From contig OX337228.1 of NCBI GenBank assembly GCA_946965045.2, positions 4,464,001 through 4,528,000 on the forward strand: DNA of 64,000 bases, read 5' to 3'. Source of the stretch: Epithemia pelagica (Eukaryota; Bacillariophyta; Bacillariophyceae; Surirellales; Surirellaceae). Below, piece by piece: positions 29,400 through 39,697 of this stretch. The notes beneath the pieces are model-generated. The model was not told the origin of the DNA. It did not search any database and saw only the letters and a program-made list of their open reading frames with translations. The position numbers were made by a program, and so were the translations under genes. How positions within the stretch are numbered: position 1 is the stretch's first letter; every line of letters starts with the position of its first letter.

Positions 29400-32300
29400 A
29401 TGAAGTACAAGACGTTGGAGCTCAACTTGGACGAAGACACTCATCCACGCCGATTCCTCGAGATCTCAAACCAGGTGTTTGTGTATGGGGGAGAGACTGG
29501 TGATTTGGTGCGACTTGATGAGAGCGGCAGCAAGTCGACGCTTGTGAGACAATGGGATGAGGATGCTTTACGGGCAGTCGCAGTGAGTCCTAGCCAACGC
29601 ATCGTTGTTGTGGGTCTGGACTGCGGAACGACGCAAGTTTACCACTATAAGGACGTTGAAATCAACGATCGTATCCACCCCTTCGTTGATATTCCCGATG
29701 CTTCAGCAAGCACAAGCCAAAGTCTTTTGTCTCAGTCCGACACTTTGACATCTCCACGCCCAGGAGATGACATGCGTGTAGGGCCATCTTTCGACACTCC
29801 AGTCCGCCATATCGTCTTTCTTGATGATCAGTACGTGGCCATAGCCTCCGAATCTACGACGGTCGTTTGGGATGTGACCGATGGGAATGCTGCACTATAC
29901 TTTTTGGAGGACAAAATTCGAAGTGCACATGATGGTGTCGGCTGCCGCGCCTTGGAACGAATTTCGAATAAACCACGGGTCTTCGGTGCCCTTGGACTCG
30001 ATGGACGAATGTCCTATTGGGACTGCAGCGCAGAAGATCAGTCAAGATGGGCCTTGCTTCATCGGGAATCAATGTTATGTGTCCCTAGAAAGGATCCAGG
30101 TGAAATTCACGGTGCTGAGGCATGGGTTCGAGCGTGTCGCCCAGTTGCTGGACCCATCACATCATCAACTCCATCCACACGGGTGGCTCTACCAGGAGAT
30201 ATATTTTGGAAATGGCGCCAGTTGACCTCTACAGATTCGAAAATGAAAATTGAAGAGCACGAGAGCGATGTCGTTCCTGATAGTCACTCCAACATGATCT
30301 TGGTTGCTGTTCCTTGTGGCGAGAAACCAATGGATCAGTACTGGTGTTCGATTGGCCGTGACGGACGTGTTATCCTCTGGGAACTTGTAAGTCGCTTCTG
30401 CAGATTCACATGCTAAGTAGCCTACGATTCAATCTCACAAGGACACGTTCTTGCCACAGGATGATAGTTCCGAGCCACAAATGAAAATGCTCCAGTGCTT
30501 AGCTGACAGCCTAAACCCAGTTCCGACTGATGTTTGCTTTTGTAATGACACGCTCTACGTCAGCACAGCCGACGCGAAAGTCATGGCCTGGAACAATTTT
30601 CGGGCGTCGTTCAATCTCGTTGACAAAGCAGCGACTTCGTCCCCAGCCAAAGTGTCGAAGAAGCCCACTGACGCACCACAGAGTGACCAGCTTGAAGAGA
30701 CAGACGACGATGGTCGTCCTCGAAAACTGTTGAAACCCTCAAGATCTGCAGATGATGACGAAGAGATTGATTTCACAGAAGCCACGAAACCGGCACCTCC
30801 TCTTGAATTTGTGGACGAAGAAGCATCCGATGATGCGGATCCAATCGCTGGGGACATGGATGACAACTCCGTCCAAGTGGGCAATGACGATGGCAGTACT
30901 GTTGCGAATTCTGAAGATTTAGGTGCCTCGCGTCCTCGCGTATCACTTCCAACGGTACATATTCCCGATCCTCAGCCTCCCTTTGCGCCATCAGCCACAC
31001 CTTTGGATCTTTCAAGGCGCTTTCTTTGCTGGAACTACATGGGTACGATAACCACCATGCAGTTGGATGGACGAAACTCGGTCAGTATCCAATTTCACGA
31101 TGCGGGGTTTCGCGTTAAGTCCAATGTCAATTTCACCGATACGATGGGCTTTATCCTCGGCTCTCTGGGAAAGGAGGGTGGTTTGTTTGCCACGGATCTT
31201 CCTGAAGATGATGAAGAAGATGATGATGAATTGCGTGGTGTCGTCGATGGCTTACAGATTTCTGAACAAACAAAGGTTGCCTTGAAAAAGAGCACCAAAG
31301 GAAACAAAGCTGTCGGCTCAACGATTTACTTTCACCGATTTGAAACGTTTTCGTCGGTACGAGACAAAGGTAAGTGCTAGAGAAGTTTCAACGTCTGTGG
31401 AGATACACTGACTCATTGTTTGTGTTTTACAATATTCAATAAAACAGACTGGTACCTAACGCTTGAAGGTGGAGAAAGAGTCTTAGGATGTGCATGTGGC
31501 GATGCCTGGTCAGCCGTCGTGACTAGTCGACGGTTCTTGCGTGTCATTACTTCTGGAGGCAACCAAGATAGAATCCTTTGGCTGAACGGTGACCCAGTTA
31601 CCATCGTTGGTCGTGAAAGGCTGTTGGCCGTAGTCTACCATGACCAACAGCCACTGTTGGATGGTACCCAGAAACTCGGTTACATACTTTACGATGCCAT
31701 CACGAATCGAGCACTTGGAAAAGGGACCATGTCGTGTATTAGTCCAAGATCAAGTCTGGAATGGATTGGGTTTAGTGCGGAGCTTTCTCTGGTGGCGATG
31801 GACACTAAAGGTATGCTGTCAATGCTGATAGCTCCCGAAGCAGGTGCCGGGTGGGAATGGATACCAGTCCTCGATACGAATGAGCTTCGAAGGTCTGAAG
31901 CTGATCGCTTGTGGCCCATCTCGGTGATGGATGGCAAGCTTAACTGTGTACCTCTCAAAGGTGGCACGAAATACCCGAATGCGGCCCGAAGACCTGTAAC
32001 TGCCAATATTGCACTAAGAATGCCCTTTGTGCCCGGATCCGTTCCGCAAACAAGAATTCTTGAAGAGCTTTCCGTGCGAGCTATTGTGGCTCTTCAACAA
32101 AAACGGGTTGTGCATGATTTGCTAGCTTGTGGCGATGATAACGACGAGCGTTTTGATCATGACTTCGAAAGGCTTTCCGCCCAAGTTGATAAAATCACTT
32201 TGAAAATGTTTTCTGAAACTGTGAAAGCAGAGAAACTGGAAAAAGCCCTTGATCTAGTTGAAAGATTACATGTGGAGAAGTCGTTTGATCTTGCTATCAT

Positions 32301-32499
32301 CTTCGCAGGCAACAATGGAAAGCTAGTTCGTCTGATTGAAGGAATCAAATGCCGGCGATTTGGAGGCCCTCCGTCTGCGGAGTTCGATCTCCCACATGAC
32401 ATGACTTATGAAGAACAGGATGCTGCTATTGCTCCGGGCAAGATCTCACCTGAACCAGCCTTGGTCTCCAACCGCAAACGCCAGTTTGGGAGTTCGTAG
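29400..32499 (+). CDS. CTF4: CTF4/AND-1/WDHD1 replisome hub protein
   Basis: Three exons: 29400-30386, 30460-31369 and 31448-32499; introns are 73 and 78 bp. 982 residues. The N-terminal part has WD40-like blades (FVYGGETGDLVRLD, ALRAVAVSPSQRIVVVGLDC, PVRHIVFLDDQYVAIASES). An acidic linker follows, interrupted by an Asp/Glu run near 31209. The second propeller (SepB/Mcl1-Ctf4 domain) begins LSRRFLCWNYMGTITTMQLD, with SIQFHDAGFR, and after the second intron DWYLTLEGGERVLGCACG. The C-terminal helical bundle contains KAEKLEKALDLVERLHVEKS. CTF4 trimerises and links the CMG helicase to polymerase alpha. No HMG box is present. A copia element is inserted only 13 bp beyond the stop codon. Confidence 0.93.
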
Positions 32500-32507
32500 T
32501 GAAAGGC

Positions 32508-32512
32508 AACGG
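32508..32512. repeat. target-site duplication, left copy (AACGG)
   Basis: AACGG immediately left of the left LTR is repeated at 38740-38744 immediately right of the right LTR. This is the 5-bp duplication expected from copia integrase. Confidence 0.95.
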
Positions 32513-32791
32513 TGTTGGATCACTAGATTGGCCCTGATGGTCTCCTCTGTGCACAGAAGTAAGGTAATCGTGGAAGTAAAGCAAAAGGGTTTCGAAACTG
32601 AGTGATTTAGAATGAGTGAGCATTACGACTAGGATTGAGAGAATGTTGTTATGCCAGATGAGATCGAGATGGTCCAAGACCTAGATGAGCTATAACCGCC
32701 TCCCATGCGGTTTGCATCCCAATGTCTCGTTGTGCGACTGACTTGATTCGGGACCACGACATGAAGAGCGACTCAATTGAAGATTCCAACA
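32513..32791 (-). repeat. 3' LTR of the copia element (left in the window)
   Basis: 279 bp, TGTTGGA...TCCAACA with terminal inverted 7-mers. In element orientation this is the downstream LTR; it is preceded by a short purine-rich tract (AGGCAGGG read on the minus strand) that may be the polypurine tract. It differs from the other LTR at 32573-32574 (GA versus TG). Confidence 0.96.
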
Positions 32792-32872
32792 CCCTGCCTA
32801 ATTGTGTCGCTCGAATGTCCATAGAAACCAAATTCTTCAGTGTCCTTGATGTCATAAATTTTGAAAGATCGT

Positions 32873-32904
32873 CTTGTGTGCCTGGTGTCTTGTGTGCCTG
32901 GTGT
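32873..32904. repeat. 16-bp tandem duplication in the copia 3' untranslated part
   Basis: CTTGTGTGCCTGGTGT occurs twice head to tail at 32873-32888 and 32889-32904, between the polyprotein stop and the 3' LTR. Confidence 0.9.
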
Positions 32905-33106
32905 GAGTGTATATGGAACGATGAAAGTGATGCCCTGCCTGATTCGGATGTTCGTGATGATGTGTAAGTGATAAATGTTGATGTGATTTGGATACGATTT
33001 GCTGATTTTGATTTCTGACTGATGATAGTGTTGTTTGCTTGAATTTTGATGCGTGTTCAACAATGGGCGTTTCACTGTGGTGTACTGGATTTCTGTTGGG
33101 GCTGAG

Positions 33107-36100
33107 TCACTTGGATGATCGTGTGTGAAGAAAGCATTTAAGCCAAAATGGAAGAGGACCTTGGTAAACAAGCATGGCGGTTTCGGATCCATGATGCGGT
33201 TCAACGTGAGCGCCTTGATTGTTGGTGGTCGGAGTGACAGGATCGTCGTCGGCATTACAAGCAGGATCAAGATTGGAGCAATAGACAGAGACATGCTTGC
33301 GGAAATCTGGACCAGACAGGTTCTTGGTGAACAGATCAGCAGAATTGTCAGGTGAGTGCAGCCAAACGGTATGAATAATGCCTTCCTCCTTCATCTCACG
33401 AAGAAAATGCCATTTCACATCGATGTGTCGAGTGCGGCCACCAACGCTCCACGAGTGTGTCAGAGCAATGGCACCCTTGCAATCCATCTGCAAGATCATT
33501 GGTTTTTGCACGGTCAGTCCCATCTGTTCGAGGACTCGCATGCCAAAAAGCATGCGTTGGCCTGTTTCCACAGCAGCGACAATTTTGGCTTCGCTAACGG
33601 AAAGAGTTACACAATCTTGCATCCGACTGGACTCGGAAATTGGCGCGTCTTGGAGAAAAACAGAAATACCTGAGACACTGTGACGCTTGTCGGGGTCTTT
33701 GGCAAAGTCGGAATCACTACGGCCTCGAATAACAAACTCAAATCCTTCCTTGGTACCGTCCCAACAACCAACCGGGCGCAGAATCTTACTGCACGATGGA
33801 GTATCCATGCAGTAGCGCATCACCCGATACATTGCTTTGAGATGATGCTGAGTGCCTTGCTTCATGAATTTGGAGAGTTCGCGGACAGAGTTCAAAATGT
33901 CGGGACGAGACCATTTCATGAGATGCAACAATTTACCGACGCCGCTCCGATACAGGGACTGCTGTGTTGCGTTCAATTCATCCGAGCCATCATCCTTCTT
34001 GAGAACTTCGCCAGGAGCTGCAGGTGTGGCATACTTCTGCGTTGTGGAAGGCACATCGAACTCGTCGAAAAAGCTCTGCAGTAAGACGGGCTGCGAGAAC
34101 TTACACGTGCGCTGTTCGCGGTCGATATCAACCTTACAACCGATATACTCGGTCAATTCACCACAATCGTCGCAGTCGAAGTGCTCCTTCATAGCTTCTT
34201 TGGAGTGAAGGACTCCTGCTTCGGACCCACAGACCAAGAAATCATCCACCCACGAGAGCCAAATGACGAGGCCGAATGCAGTCCATGCGAAGTAGAGACA
34301 TGGATCAGCACGGTTGCGCAAGAACTGGATAAGCTTCATAACTTCTTGGACCTTATTCCAAAAGGCACGAGCGGCTTGCTTTGTGCCATAAAGAGTCTTG
34401 CCAAGGAAGATCAACCAACCAGGAGGATATTTGGACTCCATTCCTTTCGGAATGGTCATCCACATCTTCCGATCCTTTTCGAAGTCGCCGAGCAGAAATG
34501 CTCCCTTGACGTCCATCACATGGACTACCCAATTCGCTAATATGATCAAGACGAAAATGATCATAATGGTCATTTCGGAGGCCACTGGAGCAAACGTGGC
34601 ATGACTGTCATAGTGCTCCCCATCGACCTGTTCATACCCTCGGGCATTTAATCGCGCGCGAAACGCTCCACTTGCTTTCTTTTTCATGGCCCACACGTTG
34701 CTAAGAATCTTGGCATCAGCTGGGACTTCGACAGGATCACAGGGGATGAAGACACCATTGTCGATCATCCGTTGATATTCCTTTTCAATGGACTCAAGCC
34801 ACTGATCACGCTCGGGTCCATTGATGGCTTCCTCGTATGTCAAAACATGGAGCTCTCGGGTGTTTTGAATTCCTCCGCCCAAGCCTGCACCGACGAGTGC
34901 ACATTCTCGGGCAAACGGTGATGAATTAGGGCTCATGCCAGATGCTTCACAATCAACAGGGAATTCAGGAGCTTGGTATTCGGAGTCAATAGGCACTTGC
35001 TGATATGCATTACTGATGTCAGTGACAAGGTCGGCGTGAAGAAAGGCTGCACTGATGTCGGAGTGATGGTCAAGGCTTGACTCCTCTTGGATCTCTTCGT
35101 AGTCACTCGAGTCATCGTCATTGGAGTCACAGTTGTCGCGTGAGTCATCGGATTCAGGTTGCTCACTGAAGTCGGAGTCTTCGTGGCCCAGTTCGGCCAT
35201 GGAGGAATAGTAGTTAATCTCCGACTGTGTAAGGGATAATTCATTGTAGTTGATCCCAGCACATTGATACTCTTCAATTAGACGTCGTGGTGGACGAATG
35301 TGACGACCTGTTCGCGTGACTTGATGTTGTCGAGGTGTAGCAGAAGTGATTGCGCTCACATTTTCATCGGCGTCTGTCGCTTGATCAATGGTTTCGACCA
35401 TGGAAGTGTCCGCGACATTTTGGTTGGGAGAATCGTCTTCAAGCTCTTCAATAAAGGGCTTAGATCGATTTGACGCGTCGTCTTCCCCTTCGAGGTGCAA
35501 CTCCGAATCACAGTTGGAATTAGGTGGTAGTATGGGAGTAATCATCAAGTGGGGTGGATCTTCCGGTGGGAGAAAATACATCCGTCGCAACCAGATTACA
35601 TCGCGAGTCACATGAAGTTTCTTGGTATGGGGGTTGAACATTCGGTAAACATCCCCGGCATGATCACGACAGTATCCGACGAAGATACAATGGGTCCCTT
35701 TGTCTTCCAGCTTCTGAGTAGTATCCGTAGCAGTCTTGACAGTTCCGGCTTCTCCCCACGTGCGTAGATGATGCGCAAATCGGGGCAATTGCCCACTCCA
35801 GTGCTCGTATCGTGTTTTAGAGACTCCATCCAGTTCGATTACTACAAGTCCATCTAATAATGTGGCAGTGTCGAAGGCAGTTGTCCACAATAGGCTGCGA
35901 TATTCCATAGGTACATTTGCTCGATGCATCATGGCTCGACCTCTCATAGCAATGGTAGAAATTGCAACTTCCGCAAGCGAGTTCTGTTGCGGGGTATTAC
36001 GCGCAGTGAATTCGAAGTTAAGGTTCAGTTTCCAGTCGGCAGACTGACTACGCGACTGAAGAAGAATATTTTCGCCGGCATTATCGAGACGCACATGAGT

Positions 36101-38239
36101 CGCCCCAAGTCCATTAGATTCCCATCGATGAAGAAATTCACAAGTCGGTTCGACCATTGCTTTCTTAGACTCGTAGAATGCTGAGAATTTTAGTTGAGTC
36201 TTGCCATGAACAATCATTCGCCATTGATTCTTGCGTGGTGTTGGATGCGATTTGGTGGGACGGACAGAACTCATGTCGAGGTATATGCGATTGATGTTTG
36301 GATCTTCTGGTTCGGAACTTGCATGAGTGTCAGAGCGAGGAAGATTCTTACGACGAGCTTTGCCAGCAGCACAAGCAGCACATTTCTCCATCTCTCCAGA
36401 TTGCAACTGAAAGCCAAGATGTTCCACTATTGGTTTGATCTTGCGGATGTCAATGTGGCCAAGTTTGTCATGGGCGTCCTGGAGTGACATGGTTTGTCGT
36501 TTCTTGGGACCGATGTCAGGTAACGCTCCGAAAATTTCATGACCGGTAAGTTCTTGTTTGCGCTTGAAATACAAACAGAAAATCATTCCGTCAGGTGTCG
36601 GTATGACAATGTCGAACGTCACACTCATACTTCCCTTGGTGATTGTGATTGCTTCAGACGAACCACTCAAGGACCATCCCTGTTTAAGCATCTTGGAGAT
36701 GCTAAACAGGTTGAAAGCAGCAGATGGTAAGATATTGACACCGGACAATTGACCAGACCGCAATTCGCATCCGTATTTGTTGCAGCACATGCCTGGTAAG
36801 TCACCGATTACCGTTGCACTCTCTGTGGTATCATTGGCCATAACAAGACTGACAGGATCTTCTGGTCGTCGGAGATTGATGAGTCCACGAGTATGAGAAG
36901 TCATGTGCTGTGTAGCACCAGTATCCGCGATCCAGATGTTGGGATCACGAAGGAGTTGTAAGTCATGTGGAAATTCGATGCCGCTCATGAGCATCTCAAC
37001 ACGGGTTTCTGATGATGGGGTCGACTGTCCATTGGGAGTGGTTGGTGTTGTCGGACGTGTTGTGGTGTTTGACGCAACAACAGTAGCGATGTCTTGAGCT
37101 GGTGTACTGGTTGGAGGACTTGGAGAAGGTGCCTGTTGAGGGCGATTGCGACGACTTGTCCAATTGGGTGGGCGAAATTGCGCATTTGCTGGATTCTCCC
37201 AGCAACGCTGCGTTGAGTGGCCGTACACTTTACAATCCTCACAGTATGGGCGTGGACGATCGCCTTGTTGATATGGCTGTCGCCATTGACCTTGTTGTTG
37301 TCCGTTGTATGGGCGATATCCTTGTTGTTGCTGGTGTTGATGCTGTCCTGGTCCAACGGCCAATGCAGTACCGGCTCCTTGTTGTGATGCTTGGGATCGA
37401 AGAGGGCATTGATAGTACCCATGTCCTGGTTCTTGGCAGAAATTGCACACAACAAATGGCTGTGGAGGAACGCTATTGGGATCGCCGACTGCTTGACAGA
37501 CGGGATTTGTTTGTGTGACTTGAAGTGACAATCCACCACTGGCGGACTGATCTAGACTTGATTCAGTGCCATCCTCGCCATCATCATCTTCGTCGTGATG
37601 CAGATTCCATTGGGTCATCATCGCGTCTATGAGGTCATCTGGAGTGAGGGCACTTCCCTTTGCTCGTTGTTCTGTTGCAACAATGGTGCTGTAGATCGGT
37701 GCGGCTTTCTCAATCACGATAGCCACCAGATCGTCGTCAGCCAATTCATGGTTATGGCGATTCTCAATCTGCGATATCTTCTTGCGAAGAATCTTGGGGT
37801 TCATCGTATTGGTCATGGAGATCTTGTTCACGTCTTGTCGGATTCGCATTTTGGCGGCAATGTTTTCGCTTTTGTAGTTTCGGAACAATCCCTTCACGAT
37901 GATGTGAGCACGACCACCTGGCCAGTCAGATGTGATGGATTTCATCACGAGTTTCAAATCGTCATCGGCTTGGAGTGCCATGCTAAGGCAAGCAACAGCC
38001 ATGGCGTTTCGATTCAGTGCTTTCTTGGAGGCTTTTCCGCTGTCTGTCGACTCGTCAATTGGTTCGTGTTCGGTGCTTGGGAGTTCCTTCTCTGGTGTAT
38101 CGGACAAAGCTCCGATGAAGTTGTGGACACGAGCATGAGAACGGAAGCGCATCCACCAAATGGGGTAATCGGCCTTCTTTCCCGAAAAGGTTGGTACCTT
38201 GATCGCAGTTGAGGTCTTGTCGCTACTTGAAAGATCCAT
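33107..38239 (-). CDS. copia Gag-Pol polyprotein, intact
   Basis: 1710 residues in one frame from ATG 38239. The Gag region (1-250) is followed by two CCHC zinc knuckles: CNFCQEPGHGYYQC near 264 and CEDCKVYGHSTQRC near 332. The aspartic protease motif WIADTGATQHM is near 435. The GAG-pre-integrase zinc region (LGHIDIRK...CAACAAGKARR) is near 590-620. The integrase core has YLDMSS, RLDNAGEN near 712 and TPQQNSLAEVA near 755. A long acidic spacer precedes the reverse transcriptase, which starts near 1184 and has WLSWVDDFLV near 1328; the usual first residue of the YxDD box is replaced by Trp. RNase H shows TLSVSEAKIVAAVETG near 1550 and HIDVKWHFLRE. No frameshift separates gag from pol. Confidence 0.96.
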   Translation of the reverse strand: MDLSSSDKTSTAIKVPTFSGKKADYPIWWMRFRSHARVHNFIGALSDTPEKELPSTEHEPIDESTDSGKASKKALNRNAMAVACLSMALQADDDLKLVMKSITSDWPGGRAHIIVKGLFRNYKSENIAAKMRIRQDVNKISMTNTMNPKILRKKISQIENRHNHELADDDLVAIVIEKAAPIYSTIVATEQRAKGSALTPDDLIDAMMTQWNLHHDEDDDGEDGTESSLDQSASGGLSLQVTQTNPVCQAVGDPNSVPPQPFVVCNFCQEPGHGYYQCPLRSQASQQGAGTALAVGPGQHQHQQQQGYRPYNGQQQGQWRQPYQQGDRPRPYCEDCKVYGHSTQRCWENPANAQFRPPNWTSRRNRPQQAPSPSPPTSTPAQDIATVVASNTTTRPTTPTTPNGQSTPSSETRVEMLMSGIEFPHDLQLLRDPNIWIADTGATQHMTSHTRGLINLRRPEDPVSLVMANDTTESATVIGDLPGMCCNKYGCELRSGQLSGVNILPSAAFNLFSISKMLKQGWSLSGSSEAITITKGSMSVTFDIVIPTPDGMIFCLYFKRKQELTGHEIFGALPDIGPKKRQTMSLQDAHDKLGHIDIRKIKPIVEHLGFQLQSGEMEKCAACAAGKARRKNLPRSDTHASSEPEDPNINRIYLDMSSVRPTKSHPTPRKNQWRMIVHGKTQLKFSAFYESKKAMVEPTCEFLHRWESNGLGATHVRLDNAGENILLQSRSQSADWKLNLNFEFTARNTPQQNSLAEVAISTIAMRGRAMMHRANVPMEYRSLLWTTAFDTATLLDGLVVIELDGVSKTRYEHWSGQLPRFAHHLRTWGEAGTVKTATDTTQKLEDKGTHCIFVGYCRDHAGDVYRMFNPHTKKLHVTRDVIWLRRMYFLPPEDPPHLMITPILPPNSNCDSELHLEGEDDASNRSKPFIEELEDDSPNQNVADTSMVETIDQATDADENVSAITSATPRQHQVTRTGRHIRPPRRLIEEYQCAGINYNELSLTQSEINYYSSMAELGHEDSDFSEQPESDDSRDNCDSNDDDSSDYEEIQEESSLDHHSDISAAFLHADLVTDISNAYQQVPIDSEYQAPEFPVDCEASGMSPNSSPFARECALVGAGLGGGIQNTRELHVLTYEEAINGPERDQWLESIEKEYQRMIDNGVFIPCDPVEVPADAKILSNVWAMKKKASGAFRARLNARGYEQVDGEHYDSHATFAPVASEMTIMIIFVLIILANWVVHVMDVKGAFLLGDFEKDRKMWMTIPKGMESKYPPGWLIFLGKTLYGTKQAARAFWNKVQEVMKLIQFLRNRADPCLYFAWTAFGLVIWLSWVDDFLVCGSEAGVLHSKEAMKEHFDCDDCGELTEYIGCKVDIDREQRTCKFSQPVLLQSFFDEFDVPSTTQKYATPAAPGEVLKKDDGSDELNATQQSLYRSGVGKLLHLMKWSRPDILNSVRELSKFMKQGTQHHLKAMYRVMRYCMDTPSCSKILRPVGCWDGTKEGFEFVIRGRSDSDFAKDPDKRHSVSGISVFLQDAPISESSRMQDCVTLSVSEAKIVAAVETGQRMLFGMRVLEQMGLTVQKPMILQMDCKGAIALTHSWSVGGRTRHIDVKWHFLREMKEEGIIHTVWLHSPDNSADLFTKNLSGPDFRKHVSVYCSNLDPACNADDDPVTPTTNNQGAHVEPHHGSETAMLVYQGPLPFWLKCFLHTRSSK

Positions 38240-38448
38240 TTTGATATGATTGATATGAGATAGATATGATGTCAGTCAAACAATCGACAAAGCAACAACA
38301 CACGATCAGAGAGCTCAAACCTTGGTGGTTCTGATAGACTCCTGTCCCGATTTTCGATTCAGCAATTCAACAGCGTCAGATTTCTTGATCCCGTGCTCAC
38401 GAGTTTCGCTCTTTCGATCGATAAGGGGACCAATGAAGCAATCACCGA

Positions 38449-38460
38449 TACTAGCTAGTA
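38449..38460 (-). other. 12-bp palindrome at the primer-binding position of the copia element
   Basis: Directly downstream of the 5' LTR in element orientation lies the perfect palindrome TACTAGCTAGTA, then TCGGTGATTGC. This is where a tRNA primer-binding site is expected. I do not see the common initiator-tRNA complement. Confidence 0.5.
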
Positions 38461-38739
38461 TGTTGGATCACTAGATTGGCCCTGATGGTCTCCTCTGTGC
38501 ACAGAAGTAAGGTAATCGTGTGAGTAAAGCAAAAGGGTTTCGAAACTGAGTGATTTAGAATGAGTGAGCATTACGACTAGGATTGAGAGAATGTTGTTAT
38601 GCCAGATGAGATCGAGATGGTCCAAGACCTAGATGAGCTATAACCGCCTCCCATGCGGTTTGCATCCCAATGTCTCGTTGTGCGACTGACTTGATTCGGG
38701 ACCACGACATGAAGAGCGACTCAATTGAAGATTCCAACA
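38461..38739 (-). repeat. 5' LTR of the copia element (right in the window)
   Basis: 279 bp, matching the left LTR except at two adjacent bases. In element orientation this is the upstream LTR and should contain the promoter driving transcription leftward. The leader between it and the polyprotein start is 221 bp. Confidence 0.96.
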
Positions 38740-38744
38740 AACGG
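38740..38744. repeat. target-site duplication, right copy (AACGG)
   Basis: Matches 32508-32512 exactly and abuts the right LTR. Confidence 0.95.
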
Positions 38745-39697
38745 GAACATTATTAAATTTACACCTTGGACTAACAGATCACTATTCGTTGAAACCAGGA
38801 AAACCTTAAATCCTTGCATGTACCCGCTTCGTCTGATAGAGCCGTCTCATGGCTTACTTCTGCTCGAGAGAATGCCCTCAAAGATATGTAAACAACAACT
38901 TCTGACAGTCGTCTTTCGATCTAGAGGAGAAGAGAGAAGACCCCTATCTCTATTCTCTATCTATGGTACGGACTACCCGATCGTACGATAAGTCCCGCGA
39001 GCATGAGCCTTACACCATTCCCGTTCGAGAAGGTGATTGGCGGACGAAGCGAAAGCGAACGAGGAGCAAGCAAGCAGATGGGTAAGGCTCCTGTCGTATT
39101 GTTCCGTACTGCTACACCTCTGTGTCTGATTGACCGCCGGCGATTTTATTCTCGCGTGTCTCTAGATTTCTTTCTATAGTTCTACAATTTGACTACTTTA
39201 TTGAAACAGACTTACGGATCACCGACCCTGCGTACTGTGTAGTGTAGTGTACCCGTAGAAAAAAATAAGCGTCCAACAACGCGGAATGAAGAAGTGAATC
39301 AGCCCCAGAAAACGACGCACGGCTTACTCGGACCCAGTAGCAGTAGCCCTACTCCAAATAGCGCTTCGAAGTACAGGCCTCGAACCTCGAGCTGCTGTCC
39401 CCTCGTTAACACCATTCTGTATCCTATGTTCATCGTTTATTAACCATAACATCTCGACCTTAGGTTGCTTGCGAAAGAGCCTCAGCGGTACAACAGAAGC
39501 ACAACTAGGTAAGGCCATAGTCCACATGAACGTTGCCGGCGGATGCACCAATGGGTAATGGAGTTGGGGTGCAGAGCCCTCTTTGGGCTTGTGTTGTTGG
39601 CGCATCGATGCTCTCGGCTGGAAGTGGAAGGGCAATTCCCCCTGATGTTGGTTACTCGGATTTCATGCACTTTTCGTGAAACATCGAGAGTGGAAGC
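38745..39697. other. 953-bp gap between copia and the MYB gene, nothing recognised
   Basis: Before insertion of the element this sequence was contiguous with the 3' flank of CTF4. It therefore holds the displaced CTF4 3' region and, on its right, the MYB promoter. No tRNA, conserved ORF or repeat is visible. Confidence 0.4.

Larger units (their letters stand above)
32513..38739 (-). mobile_element. full-length Ty1/copia LTR retrotransposon
   Basis: The 6227-bp element is bounded by two 279-bp LTRs that begin TGTTGGA and end TCCAACA, and flanked by the duplication AACGG. Both LTRs align over their full length with only two adjacent differences (32573-32574 versus 38521-38522). One uninterrupted gag-pol frame runs on the minus strand, with protease-integrase-reverse transcriptase-RNase H order, which defines copia. 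Intact ends, an open frame and near-identical LTRs indicate recent and possibly still competent insertion. Diatom genomes commonly carry such elements (CoDi lineages); the sublineage cannot be named without a phylogeny. Confidence 0.97.

Noticed and set aside
32773..33294. 173-codon minus-strand ORF at the copia 3' end
   Set aside because: It overlaps the end of gag-pol and the 3' LTR in another frame, with no family features; the element's enzymes are all in the main frame.
39324..39670. Minus-strand ORFs between copia and the MYB gene
   Set aside because: Composition is basic and unstructured, they overlap each other in different frames, and no start context or domain supports them.
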